A stretch of 64,000 nucleotides of DNA from Flavobacterium gyeonganense (GTDB lineage: Bacteria > Bacteroidota > Bacteroidia > Flavobacteriales > Flavobacteriaceae), in the NCBI RefSeq assembly GCF_029625295.1, contig NZ_CP121112.1, positions 3,100,001 through 3,164,000 of the forward strand, written 5' to 3'. Positions 49,758 to 59,040 of this stretch are shown in pieces. Position 1 is the stretch's first letter. Every line of letters starts with the position of its first letter. The notes below the pieces were generated by a model that saw only the letters and a program-made list of their open reading frames with translations, was not told the DNA's origin and did no database searches. The position numbers were made by a program, and so were the translations under genes.

Positions 49758-51725
49758 ATGCCAATTAACTATCAAACCATTATCAACTTTAAGTATATAT
49801 TATGCCTTTGTTTATTCAGTTTTTTTGCCTCGAATGGACAATCGGTTCTAGAGAGCCCAGACGGAAAATTAAAAGTATCAGTTTCGTCAAATAACGGAAC
49901 AGCTTTTTATAGTATTGCTTACAACGGAAAACAATTTTTAGAAAATTCACCGCTTGGTTTAAAAACGAATGTTGGCGATTTTACCTCCGGATTGCTATTA
50001 GAAGCAAACGTGAATAAAAATAAAATTGATGAAACGTATGAATTGGCCAATATTAAACAAAGCAAGGTGCATTATGTGGCAAACGAAGCAGTTTTTTCTT
50101 TTACCAAAGAAGGCAAAAATGCTATTGATGTAATTTTCAGGATAAGCAATAATAATGTTGCTTTTAAATATAAAGTGTATCCGCAAAAAGAAGCACGCTC
50201 ATGTGTAGTGCAGGAAGAAGCTTCAGGATTTTTACTGCCTCAGGGAACAACTACTTTTTTGTGTCCACAGAGTAAATCAATGGTGGGTTTTGCCAGAACG
50301 ATGCCTAGTTATGAAACTTCTTATACACTTGATGCTCCAATAGGTAAAAACGGAACAGGGGAAGGATATACATTTCCTTGTCTTTTTAAAGTAAGTGGCA
50401 ACGGCTGGGTATTAATTTCTGAAACTGGTGTAGATAGTTACTATTGCGGAAGCAGGCTTATAGGTAAGGAAAACGGTCTATATACAATAGGTTTCCCGAT
50501 GTCAGGTGAAAATAACGGCAATGGCACAACTTCACCGGGTATTGCACTGCCGGGCGAAACGCCATGGAGAACAATTACAGTGGGAGAAACATTGGCGCCA
50601 ATTGTAGAAACTACTATTCCGTTTGATTTGGTCAAGCCGAAATATGAAGCTTCAAAAAAATACCAATACACCAAAGGCAGTTGGAGCTGGGTTATGAAAA
50701 TGGATAGCAACACCACGTTTCCGGTTCAAAAACAGTACATCGATTTTAGTAATGCCATGGGATATGAAACCATATTAGTGGATGCCCTTTGGGATACGCA
50801 AATAGGTAAAGATAAAATTGCCGAATTGGCGAAATATGGAGAAAGCAAAGGCGTAGGACTTTACCTGTGGTACAACTCTAACGGGTATTGGAACGATGCT
50901 CCTCAGGGGCCAAGAGGCATTATGGACAATACAATTATTCGTCGCAAAGAAATGGCCTGGATGAAAAGCATTGGAGTTAAAGGAATCAAAGTTGACTTTT
51001 TTGGCGGTGACAAACAAGTGACTATGAAGCTTTACGAAGATATTCTGACAGATGCTAATGATTTTGGTATTATGGTTATTTTTCATGGCTGCACACTGCC
51101 TAGAGGCTGGGAACGTATGTATCCAAATTATGCGTCAAGTGAAGCTGTCCTCGCTAGTGAGAATCTGCACTTTGGTCAGGGAAGTTGTGATAATGAGGCA
51201 AAAAATGCTTCTATACATACTTTTATCAGAAATACTGTTGGAAGTATGGATTTTGGAGGCAGTGCTTTAAACAAGTTCTATAATAGTGAGAATATACCTA
51301 ATAAAGGTTCAAAAAGAATAACTTCTGATGTTTTTGCTCTGGCTACAGCTGTATTATTTCAAAGTGGGGTGCAGCATTTTGCTTTGGCACCTAATAATTT
51401 AACTGATGCTCCTGACTGGGCAATTAATTTTATGAAAGAAGTCCCGACAACCTGGGATGAGGTTCGTTTTTTAGACGGATATCCCGGAAAATATGTAATT
51501 CTGGCTCGCCGTAAAGGAACTAAATGGTATATAGCTGGTTTAAATGCTCAAAAAGAAACATTGAAAATTAAATTAAAATTACCAATGATTCAGGCTGGAA
51601 ATGAATTAAAAATGTATAGTGACGATATGCAGTTAAACGGAAAGATGAGCACTGTAAAAATGAATAAAAACCAACAGCTTGAATTGATAATACCTTGTAA
51701 TGGAGGCCTGCTGCTAGTCAATTAA
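49758..51725 (+). CDS. GH97 enzyme, retaining alpha-galactosidase type
   Basis: A 655-aa protein with signal peptide (LCLCLFSFFASNGQS). It has the GH97 N-terminal super-sandwich (VLESPDGKLKVSVSSNNGTA, NPS-less LLPQGTTTFLCPQSKSMVGF) and a TIM barrel (YETILVDALWDTQIG, GVGLYLWYNSNGYWNDAPQG). Asp413 in GIKGIKVDFFGGDKQ... occupies the position of the nucleophile of retaining GH97 enzymes; inverting SusB-type enzymes use Glu residues instead. GCTLPRGWERMYPNYASSEA and GSMDFGGSALNKFY complete the active site. It most likely removes alpha-galactose. Its place among xylan-type side-chain enzymes fits galactosyl decorations. It follows the GH43 pair by 74 nt. Confidence 0.9.
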   Translation: MPINYQTIINFKYILCLCLFSFFASNGQSVLESPDGKLKVSVSSNNGTAFYSIAYNGKQFLENSPLGLKTNVGDFTSGLLLEANVNKNKIDETYELANIKQSKVHYVANEAVFSFTKEGKNAIDVIFRISNNNVAFKYKVYPQKEARSCVVQEEASGFLLPQGTTTFLCPQSKSMVGFARTMPSYETSYTLDAPIGKNGTGEGYTFPCLFKVSGNGWVLISETGVDSYYCGSRLIGKENGLYTIGFPMSGENNGNGTTSPGIALPGETPWRTITVGETLAPIVETTIPFDLVKPKYEASKKYQYTKGSWSWVMKMDSNTTFPVQKQYIDFSNAMGYETILVDALWDTQIGKDKIAELAKYGESKGVGLYLWYNSNGYWNDAPQGPRGIMDNTIIRRKEMAWMKSIGVKGIKVDFFGGDKQVTMKLYEDILTDANDFGIMVIFHGCTLPRGWERMYPNYASSEAVLASENLHFGQGSCDNEAKNASIHTFIRNTVGSMDFGGSALNKFYNSENIPNKGSKRITSDVFALATAVLFQSGVQHFALAPNNLTDAPDWAINFMKEVPTTWDEVRFLDGYPGKYVILARRKGTKWYIAGLNAQKETLKIKLKLPMIQAGNELKMYSDDMQLNGKMSTVKMNKNQQLELIIPCNGGLLLVN

Positions 51726-51760
51726 GCACAATATTTTTAATGTTATTTAATTAAAAAGCC

Positions 51761-53110
51761 ATGATAAATTTTAGATATTTTTCTTCGATAGTGACAGGAT
51801 TGATTTTAATCAGCAATGTTTGTACTGCACAAAATCCGCTTATCAGGGATCAGTTTACTGCTGATCCTTCTGCAAGGGTATTTGGTGACAAGGTCTATGT
51901 TTTTCCTTCTCACGATATATTGGCAACCGAAGGGAAAGGTCGTAAAGACTGGTTTTGTATGGAAGATTACCATGTGTTTTCTTCAGTTGATTTAACCAAT
52001 TGGAAAGATCACGGAACAATTGTTGAGCAAAATAAAGTACCATGGGTTAAACCTGATGGTTATAGCATGTGGGCTCCTGATTGTATCGAAAGAAACGGTA
52101 AGTACTATTTCTATTTTCCAAGTATTCCAAAAGATACCATTAATTATAAAAAAGGGTTTACTATAGGTGTAGCAATTGCCGATAAGCCAGAAGGGCCTTA
52201 TGTCACAGAACCCAAACCCATAAAGAGCGTTAGCGGAATCGATCCTAATGTTTTTATAGACAAAGACGGGCAGGCTTATTTGTACTGGTCTGGAGGAAAT
52301 ATTTTTGCAGCTAAACTAAAGGAAAACATGACGGAATTAGATTCTGAGGTGAAGATACTCGAAAATCTCCCTGCAAAGGGTTTAAAAGAAGGACCGTATG
52401 TGTTTGAGAGAAACGGAATTTATTATCTGACGTATCCTCATGTCGAAAACAAAATTGAGCGCCTGGAATATGCAATTGGCGATAATCCGCTGGGACCATT
52501 CAAAGTGGCAGGTGTTATTATGGATGAGTCCACAACCGGTTGCTGGACAAATCATCATTCGATTATACAATTTAAAAAAGAATGGTATTTATTTTATCAT
52601 CATAACGACTTTTCTCCTGAGTTTGATAAAGCCAGATCGATTAGGGCAGATTACCTGCATTTTAATCCGGATGGAAGTATTCAAAAAGTTATTCCCACCT
52701 TACGAGGCGTTGGAATTACCAAAGCAACTGATATAATTCAAATAGACAGGTATTCTGAAATAAGTAAAGAAGGAGTTTCGATTTCATTTTTAGATAGCCA
52801 GAATACTTTCAATGGCTGGAAAACTACTTTCAATAAATCAGGAGGATCAATTCAATACAAAGCTGTTGATTTTGGGAAAAAGAAATTAAAATCAATAGTT
52901 GTAAAAGCCTCTTCAGAAAAAGGAGGGATACTTCAAATAGCTTCTAAAGGTAAAAAACAGACTATAATTGCTGAAGTGACTATTCCAAAAGGAAGTAATT
53001 GGGCAGAAATAAAATCACCACTATTAAAATTTGAATCCGGCATTCAGGACTTGGCTGTTATATCGAAAAATAAGAATCAGGTTGAGTTAGACTGGATAAA
53101 ATTTGAATAG
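51761..53110 (+). CDS. GH43 enzyme with C-terminal CBM6-like domain
   Basis: A 449-aa protein with signal peptide (GLILISNVCTAQN). Propeller residues: base Asp35 in DQFTADPSARVFGDKVYVFP, modulator Asp in SGIDPNVFIDKDGQAYLYWS, acid Glu in LKEGPYVFERNGIYYLTYPH. The C-terminal domain (about 330-449: SIQYKAVDFGKKKLKSIVVK, VELDWIKFE at the end) is CBM6-like but more divergent than in the two neighbours upstream of GH97. SAR replaces PAP after the base Asp, a different GH43 subgroup. Probably an exo-acting arabinofuranosidase or xylosidase. It starts 35 nt after the GH97 gene. Confidence 0.9.
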   Translation: MINFRYFSSIVTGLILISNVCTAQNPLIRDQFTADPSARVFGDKVYVFPSHDILATEGKGRKDWFCMEDYHVFSSVDLTNWKDHGTIVEQNKVPWVKPDGYSMWAPDCIERNGKYYFYFPSIPKDTINYKKGFTIGVAIADKPEGPYVTEPKPIKSVSGIDPNVFIDKDGQAYLYWSGGNIFAAKLKENMTELDSEVKILENLPAKGLKEGPYVFERNGIYYLTYPHVENKIERLEYAIGDNPLGPFKVAGVIMDESTTGCWTNHHSIIQFKKEWYLFYHHNDFSPEFDKARSIRADYLHFNPDGSIQKVIPTLRGVGITKATDIIQIDRYSEISKEGVSISFLDSQNTFNGWKTTFNKSGGSIQYKAVDFGKKKLKSIVVKASSEKGGILQIASKGKKQTIIAEVTIPKGSNWAEIKSPLLKFESGIQDLAVISKNKNQVELDWIKFE

Positions 53111-53185
53111 TCTATTTTAAAAAATTACTCTCCAAAATTCAAAACAAAACAAAGAAAAAAATATAAAATCAATAATAAATAAGAA

Positions 53186-54919
53186 ATGAAAAAGAAACCA
53201 TTAATTTTACTTTCGGTCGTAATGATGAGCTTGTTTTCCTTTACAGGCATAGATGATAAGGATAAACCTAAACCAAAAACAGCCAAGAATCCACCTGTTT
53301 TTTCTAGAGTGGTTTATCAGGGAGAGGACCAGTTATACAAAAAATATCCATTGAAAGAAGGGGAATTTTATAATCCGGTTCTTCAGGGATGTTATCCTGA
53401 CCCGGCAATTACAAGAAAGGGAGATGATTACTATATGGTATGTTCTTCGTTTGCAATGTTTCCCGGAGTGCCTATTTTTCATTCTAAAGATTTAGTAAAC
53501 TGGACCGACTTAGGCGGAGTTTTAAATAATGTTAATGAATTCAATCCGCACGATACGGGCATAAGTGCCGGAGTTTACGCACCCGGAATAACTTACAATC
53601 CACATAACGATACTTTTTATATGATTGTAACTGCCTTTTCTGGCGGTCTTGGAAACATAATTGTGAAAACAAAAGATCCAATGAAAGGTTGGGGAAGCCC
53701 TATTAAATTAGCTTTCGAAGGAATCGATCCTTCTATTTTCTTTGATGATGACGGAAAAGGGTATGTAGTGCATAATGATGCTCCCGATAAAGGAAAAGAA
53801 TTATACAACGGACACCGTGTGATTAAAGTATGGGAATATGATCTTGTGAATGATAAAGTTATTCCTGGTACAGATAAAATCATTGTAGATGGTGGAGTAG
53901 ATCTTTCTAAAAAACCAATCTGGATTGAAGCTCCGCATTTATATAAAAAAGACGGTCATTATTATTTGATGTGTGCTGAAGGCGGTACAGGAGGAAATCA
54001 CAGCGAAGTTGTTTTTATCAGTGATAGCCCAAAAGGGCCTTTTAAGCCATCATCAAATAACCCAATTCTGACGCAGAGACATTTTCCAAAAGACAGACCA
54101 AATAAAGTTGACTGGGCAGGTCATGCGGATCTTGTTTTAGGACCGGATAATAAATATTACGGAGTATTTTTAGGGATTCGCCCTAATGATAAAGACAGAG
54201 TAAATGCAGGTCGTGAGACTTTCATGCTGCCTGTTGACTGGTCTGGAACATTCCCGGTTTTTGAGAACGGATTAGTTCCTATGGAGCCAAAATTAAAAAT
54301 GCCAAAAGGTGTTGAAAACAAAACCGGTAAGGATGGCTTTTTTCCTAATGGTAATTTCACTTTTGAAGAAAATTTCACCTCCAGTAAATTAGATTACAGA
54401 TGGATTGGATTAAGAGGACCTCGTGAAAATTTTATTTCAATAACTAAAAAAGGACTTCAGATTAATCCTTTTCAGGTGAATATAAAAGAAATGAAACCTA
54501 CTTCAACACTTTTCCACAGACAGATGCATAATAATTTCACTTTTGCCACCACAATAGATTATAAACCAGCTTCTGAAAAGGATTTGGCGGGTATTACCTG
54601 TCTGCAAAATGAGCGTTTTAATTATGTTTTTGGCATTACCAAAAAAGGAAATGATACTTATATTTTGTTAGAAAGAACAGAAAAAGGACAATCTAAAATT
54701 ATTGCAAGCACTAAAATAGATGTAAAAAAACCGCTTCGTTTACAGGTGAAAGCAACAGGAGATAGCTATGAATTTAGTTATGCAACGGATGGAGCAGATT
54801 TTAAAAACTTAGGAGGAGCGGTTTCTGGTGATATTCTTTCAACTAATGTAGCAGGAGGTTTTACGGGTGCATTGGTAGGTTTGTATGCAACAGCTGCCAA
54901 TGATGCCCAGCCTGAGTAA
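53186..54919 (+). CDS. GH43 beta-xylosidase-like enzyme with C-terminal concanavalin-like domain
   Basis: A 577-aa protein with signal peptide (LLSVVMMSLFSFTGID). GH43: base Asp72 in LQGCYPDPAITRKGDDYYMV, modulator Asp in GIDPSIFFDDDGKGYVVHND, acid Glu in WIEAPHLYKKDGHYYLMCAE; also SKDLVNWTDLGGVLN. The C-terminal ~200 residues form the beta-sandwich domain of long xylosidases (GKDGFFPNGNFTFEENF, then LLERTEKGQSKII). It differs in subgroup from the other four GH43 enzymes in the operon. Likely a non-reducing-end xylosidase or arabinofuranosidase. A hairpin (54969-54999) separates it from the esterase genes. Confidence 0.93.
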   Translation: MKKKPLILLSVVMMSLFSFTGIDDKDKPKPKTAKNPPVFSRVVYQGEDQLYKKYPLKEGEFYNPVLQGCYPDPAITRKGDDYYMVCSSFAMFPGVPIFHSKDLVNWTDLGGVLNNVNEFNPHDTGISAGVYAPGITYNPHNDTFYMIVTAFSGGLGNIIVKTKDPMKGWGSPIKLAFEGIDPSIFFDDDGKGYVVHNDAPDKGKELYNGHRVIKVWEYDLVNDKVIPGTDKIIVDGGVDLSKKPIWIEAPHLYKKDGHYYLMCAEGGTGGNHSEVVFISDSPKGPFKPSSNNPILTQRHFPKDRPNKVDWAGHADLVLGPDNKYYGVFLGIRPNDKDRVNAGRETFMLPVDWSGTFPVFENGLVPMEPKLKMPKGVENKTGKDGFFPNGNFTFEENFTSSKLDYRWIGLRGPRENFISITKKGLQINPFQVNIKEMKPTSTLFHRQMHNNFTFATTIDYKPASEKDLAGITCLQNERFNYVFGITKKGNDTYILLERTEKGQSKIIASTKIDVKKPLRLQVKATGDSYEFSYATDGADFKNLGGAVSGDILSTNVAGGFTGALVGLYATAANDAQPE

Positions 54920-54968
54920 AAGATAATTGAAATTCTTCAGCATGTTTTTGAAGATATTGCTATAGTAC

Positions 54969-54999
54969 AGATCCTGAAATTATTTAGATTTCGGGATCT
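54969..54999 (+). terminator. Strong intergenic hairpin, possible attenuator or processing site
   Basis: AGATCCTGAAAT (54969-54980) pairs with ATTTCGGGATCT (54988-54999): a 12-bp stem with one wobble and a 7-nt loop. No clear T tract follows, so partial termination or mRNA protection is as likely as full termination. Confidence 0.55.
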
Positions 55000-55064
55000 T
55001 ACTGTTATATATTCTTTACCACAATGCGAAATAATATTATAACTGTAACAAATAACCTTTAGAT

Positions 55065-56618
55065 ATGAAAAATATTTTTTTTAGTGCTCTCGCTTTGCTA
55101 TTGCTTGGTTTTACAGATGGTGCCAAAGTCCCTCTTACGACACAAATAGAGGTAAAACAAGGCAAATTATCAGGAATTGAAGAAGATGGATTATTAGTAT
55201 TTAAAGGAATCCCGTTTGCTAAACCACCCGTTGGAGACCTTAGATGGCATGCTCCTCAACCGGTAAAAAAATGGGATGGCGTATTACAGACAAATAAATT
55301 TGCACCTGGTCCATTTCAGGGCGGCAATCCCCCATCTGGGAAAAGTGAAGACTGTCTCTACCTCAACGTTTGGACTCCGGCTAAATCTGCCAAAGAAAAA
55401 GTTCCGGTTTTGGTGTGGATCTATGGAGGTGGGTTTGGAGCTGGTGCAACTTCAGAAACGACATATAATGGGAAAAACTTAGCTAAGAAAGGGGTAGTAC
55501 TGGTAAGTATCGCTTACCGTGTGGGGCCATTAGGATTTTTGGCACATCCGGAACTGAGTGCTGAAAACCCAAAAAAGGTTTCAGGAAACTATGGTTTACT
55601 AGATATGATTGCAGGCTTGCAATGGGTAAAAGAGAACATTGCTGCCTTTGGTGGTGATCCAAATAAAGTCACAATTTTCGGAGAATCAGCAGGCGGGATT
55701 GCTGTAAGCATGTTATGCGCTTCGCCTTTGGCAAAAGGTCTTTTTAATGGAGCAATATCACAAAGCGGAGGCTCATTTGGACCTACAAGGGCTACTACTT
55801 ATCCAGGTGAAAACCTGAAAACACTTAAGATTGCTGAAAACGAAGGATTGGATTATATGAAAAATGCCGGTGTCGCTTCAATTGAAAAATTAAGGTCAAT
55901 TGAGCCTGATAAACTACCTGCAGGACGTGGATGGCCGATTATTGACCGATGGGTAATTCCTGACGACCAGTATAAGCTATATGAATCGGGAAAATATAAT
56001 GATACTCCAATTCTTATTGGCTACAATTCAGATGAAGGGGCAAGTTTTACAAGAACCAAAGACCCAAAGGAATTTATCAGCAGTGTAGAAACGCGCTATG
56101 GCAAATTTGCCGAAAGCATTTTAAAAGCATATCCTGTAGGTGAGAATTCGGTTCCAAAAACAGCTCGGGATTTATCGCGTGATGCAGCTTTCGGATGGCA
56201 GACATGGTCCTGGGCTAGACTACAGGCAAAAACCGGAAAGTCAAAAGTGTTTTTTTACTATTTCGACCAGCATCCCGACCATCCTAAAGATTCACAGTAT
56301 TATGGTTTTGGTTCTTACCATGGACAAGATGTAGCCTATGTTTTTGAGAACCTGGATAAATCAAACCCTCAAACAAGTAAATCAGATTTAGAGATTTCAA
56401 ATCTTATGGGAACCTATTGGACAAACTTTGCCAAGTACGGTGATCCTAATGGCAAAGATGTTCCTAACTGGCCAGCTTTTAGCAATTCAGATCCCAAGTT
56501 GCTGTATTTCAATAATAGCGCTTACACGGGACCTGTTCCGAGTTTAAAATCACTTGAGGTTTTAGATTCTTATTTTTCTTGGAGACGTACACCAGAAGGT
56601 GAAGCCTGGGCAAAATAA
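55065..56618 (+). CDS. Type-B carboxylesterase, secreted
   Basis: A 517-aa protein with signal peptide (ALALLLLGFTDGA). Carboxylesterase type B hallmarks: GLLVFKGIPFAKPPVGDLRW, EDCLYLNVWTPA, the oxyanion hole WIYGGGFGAGA, nucleophile Ser208 in TIFGESAGGIAVSM, acid Glu in YNSDEGASF, and His in FGSYHGQDVAYVFENLD. In hemicellulose loci such enzymes remove acetyl or feruloyl groups from sugars; exact substrate cannot be read. It comes after the GH43 gene and the hairpin, still in the operon direction. Probably periplasmic. High family confidence, moderate for function. Confidence 0.9.
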   Translation: MKNIFFSALALLLLGFTDGAKVPLTTQIEVKQGKLSGIEEDGLLVFKGIPFAKPPVGDLRWHAPQPVKKWDGVLQTNKFAPGPFQGGNPPSGKSEDCLYLNVWTPAKSAKEKVPVLVWIYGGGFGAGATSETTYNGKNLAKKGVVLVSIAYRVGPLGFLAHPELSAENPKKVSGNYGLLDMIAGLQWVKENIAAFGGDPNKVTIFGESAGGIAVSMLCASPLAKGLFNGAISQSGGSFGPTRATTYPGENLKTLKIAENEGLDYMKNAGVASIEKLRSIEPDKLPAGRGWPIIDRWVIPDDQYKLYESGKYNDTPILIGYNSDEGASFTRTKDPKEFISSVETRYGKFAESILKAYPVGENSVPKTARDLSRDAAFGWQTWSWARLQAKTGKSKVFFYYFDQHPDHPKDSQYYGFGSYHGQDVAYVFENLDKSNPQTSKSDLEISNLMGTYWTNFAKYGDPNGKDVPNWPAFSNSDPKLLYFNNSAYTGPVPSLKSLEVLDSYFSWRRTPEGEAWAK

Positions 56619-56729
56619 TTTGGATTAAATACAAAAATGAGTATAAAATTAAGGCACAAATCTGACACGTTTGGCTATAAAAAAATCAATATGATTTTTA
56701 GAGCTAATCTGCCAAATAAAGTTTCACGG

Positions 56730-57650
56730 ATGGAAAGAGCAAATAAAGTTTATCGTTACAGAGGCAAGGCAGGATTAATTCTTGTATTTCATTTTCTTAT
56801 ACTAGCTGTATCTGTTCAGGCTCAGGAAAAAATTATTTTATATTCATCTGCTATACCTAACTCAAAACCATCGGCTTTAAAAGAGTCCGGAACAGGGATG
56901 TACAAAGATGTAACAATTCCTACTCTTGAATACTTTAGACCTAATACAGAAAAAGCTTCAGGAGCAGCGGTTATCATCATTCCGGGTGGCGGATATTCAG
57001 TCGTTGTGTATGATGGGGAAGGAGTAAGTACTGCCAAAGCTTTGGCTGAAAAAGGGATTGCCGCATTTGTGCTTAAATACAGACTGCCAAATGACGCTAT
57101 CATGAAAGATAAAAAGACAGGTCCGCTTCAGGATGTTCAACAAGCCATGAAATTAGTGAGAGATAATGCTGAGAAATGGGGATTAGACAAAAATAAAATT
57201 GGCATCATGGGATTTTCTGCCGGAGGGCATCTTGCCTCTACGGCAGCAACTCATTTTGACAAAAGCTACATAGATAATAAAGAGATCACAAGTCTTCGCC
57301 CTGATTTTCAAATTCTGGTATATCCTGTCATCAGCATGACTGCTGCTTTGACTCATACTGGCTCAAGGGATAATTTATTGGGAAAAAATCCGAATAATGA
57401 AGATGTCGATTTGTTTTCGAACGAGCTGCAGGTTCAGCCGAATACGCCACCGGCATATATAACACATACTGCTGATGATAAGACTGTAGATGTAGATAAC
57501 AGTATTATTTATTTTGAAAAGTTGAGAAAATATAAAATTCCGGTTGAAATGCATATTTATCCCAAAGGTGATCATGGTTTCATTTTCAGGCATCCGGGAT
57601 GGATGGAGCCGCTATTTGGCTGGATGCAAAACAATGCATGGCTAAAATAA
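56730..57650 (+). CDS. Alpha/beta-hydrolase esterase, acetylxylan-esterase-like
   Basis: The start at ATG 56730 gives a signal peptide (LILVFHFLILAVSVQAQE). The longer frame from 56637 adds a charged, poorly leader-like stretch and is less likely. About 306 aa. Motifs: VIIIPGGGYSVVVYDGEG (oxyanion HGGG-like loop as PGGGY), nucleophile Ser163 in IGIMGFSAGGHLAST, acid Asp in THTADDKTVDVDNS, His in YPKGDHGFIFRHPGW. This GFSAGG type groups with BD-FAE/Axe-like hydrolases that deacetylate xylan or pectin oligosaccharides. It is the last gene of the operon, with a hairpin 57649-57671 just behind. Confidence 0.88.
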   Translation: MERANKVYRYRGKAGLILVFHFLILAVSVQAQEKIILYSSAIPNSKPSALKESGTGMYKDVTIPTLEYFRPNTEKASGAAVIIIPGGGYSVVVYDGEGVSTAKALAEKGIAAFVLKYRLPNDAIMKDKKTGPLQDVQQAMKLVRDNAEKWGLDKNKIGIMGFSAGGHLASTAATHFDKSYIDNKEITSLRPDFQILVYPVISMTAALTHTGSRDNLLGKNPNNEDVDLFSNELQVQPNTPPAYITHTADDKTVDVDNSIIYFEKLRKYKIPVEMHIYPKGDHGFIFRHPGWMEPLFGWMQNNAWLK

Positions 57651-57674
57651 ATATCATTAACAAAGATATTTTTA
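57649..57674 (+). terminator. Weak terminator of the glycoside hydrolase operon
   Basis: AAATATC (57649-57655) pairs with GATATTT (57665-57671) and is followed by more T residues. The stem is only 7 bp and AT-rich, so it is a modest candidate. Confidence 0.4.
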
Positions 57675-57902
57675 AATCATATAAATAAAAAGCAAACTTG
57701 ACATAGTGGTGTTTGCATTGAAATACGGGAGATACAAAATGTTAAACCGTTTTAAAGCAGGGCATCTAAAAGTACAATTTTAAAGTTATTTCGTTACTTG
57801 CAAAATCAAATGAATCAGGCAAAGATTTGCTTCTTAAATATTAGGTCATGATGTTGATTTTAAGATAATTAATTCAATGAAATATTATTACATATTTATG
57901 CG

Positions 57903-57910
57903 TACTTTTG
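57903..57910 (+). promoter_or_regulatory. Candidate -7 box for the response-regulator gene
   Basis: TACTTTTG matches TAnnTTTG, 22 nt before the start codon. No TTG is present at the expected -33 position. Confidence 0.4.
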
Positions 57911-57932
57911 GATTGTAAAAAACAATTTCTAT

Positions 57933-58442
57933 ATGATAAGTTCTGAAAATTCATCCGTAAATAATAAAGACTTAAAAGAAGATGAGCCATTAAAAATTAT
58001 ATTGGCTGAGGATGATAATGATGATCAGGAATTATTTATGGATGCAGTAGATGCAACAAATGTTCCCGCTGAAATAATTACGGTTGGAAACGGCGAAGAA
58101 CTGGTTAATACCTTGAAGGATGATTCCGAAACGAAACCTGATATTATTTTTATAGATATCAACATGCCTGTTAAAGGCGGTAAAGAGGCGCTGGCAGAAA
58201 TAAAGAACGATAAAGAACTTAAAGACATTCCTGCAGTTATGTTATCGACGTCTAATAGTCCTAAAGATATAGAAGATACTTTGAATAAAGGAGCAGATCT
58301 TTATATCCAAAAGCCCAGTTCTTTTAAAGGTTTTATTCTCATTTTAAAAAAAGTCTTCGTTCTCTATTGGACAAAAGCGCTGATAAATCCTTTAAAAAAT
58401 ATGTTTTTCATTTCTGAAAATAATATATCCCGGGAGGATTAG
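57933..58442 (+). CDS. Single-domain response regulator (Rcp1-like receiver)
   Basis: A 169-aa receiver-domain protein without output domain. Acidic pair Asp27-Asp28 (LAEDDNDDQ), phosphoacceptor Asp75 in IIFIDINMPVKGG, Thr/Ser switch in VMLSTSN, and Lys in YIQKPSS. Extra N-terminal ~19 residues and a C-terminal ~35-residue tail extend the standard domain. Such stand-alone receivers shuttle phosphoryl groups in phosphorelays or bind effectors. No histidine kinase lies nearby, so its partner is encoded elsewhere. The facing gene on the other strand is also a single receiver. Confidence 0.9.
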   Translation: MISSENSSVNNKDLKEDEPLKIILAEDDNDDQELFMDAVDATNVPAEIITVGNGEELVNTLKDDSETKPDIIFIDINMPVKGGKEALAEIKNDKELKDIPAVMLSTSNSPKDIEDTLNKGADLYIQKPSSFKGFILILKKVFVLYWTKALINPLKNMFFISENNISRED

Positions 58443-58517
58443 TGATATCTTTCTCTATTCGCCTGTTTTATTAGATACATCAACATTATAGGATAAGATT
58501 CCCATATCTTTATTTTT

Positions 58518-58943
58518 CTAGGCTACATAAATAGGAGAGACACATTTCTGCCAGTATTCTACAATTATTCTAAGTATATCCTTCAATTCATTAAAATCTG
58601 ATGGCTTGACAAAAAAGCCCTGAACCGATTTTGAATAGGCTTCAATAACATCCCGCTGGTCTGCGCTCGTTGTAAAGAATAGATAGGGTATGGTTTTTAA
58701 TCGTATATTTTCATTCTCGAATATTTGCTTTCTTAGCTCAATTCCACTTAGTTTTGGCATGTTGATATCAGAGAAAACTATAAAAGGCTCTTCAAGTGTT
58801 GATCGCAAATGATCAAGTGCATCCTGTCCATCATTAAAAAAAATAATTTTATTGTTATAGTTCAGTTCTTTAAAAACGTCACTAAATATATATTGGTCGT
58901 CCGGGTCGTCTTCTATAATGATTATAGCTCCTTTTTTATTCAT
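58518..58943 (-). CDS. Single-domain response regulator
   Basis: A 141-aa receiver-only protein: acidic pair Asp12-Asp13 in IIIIEDDPDDQYIFSDVF, phosphoacceptor Asp59 in IVFSDINMPKLSG, Thr switch in LFFTTSADQ, Lys in GFFVKPSDF. It is of the same Rcp1-like class as the convergent gene but clearly different in sequence. Its stop faces that of the other gene across a 75-nt gap. No output domain and no kinase nearby. It is likely a phosphorelay intermediate. Confidence 0.9.
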   Translation of the reverse strand: MNKKGAIIIIEDDPDDQYIFSDVFKELNYNNKIIFFNDGQDALDHLRSTLEEPFIVFSDINMPKLSGIELRKQIFENENIRLKTIPYLFFTTSADQRDVIEAYSKSVQGFFVKPSDFNELKDILRIIVEYWQKCVSPIYVA

Positions 58944-59040
58944 GATAATTTAATTTTGGTAAAATCGAATATAAAATATCAGTTTGGGGCAGATAATATG
59001 ACTAATTTAAACAATTTTTTTTATTCTGAAAATAGGTTGA

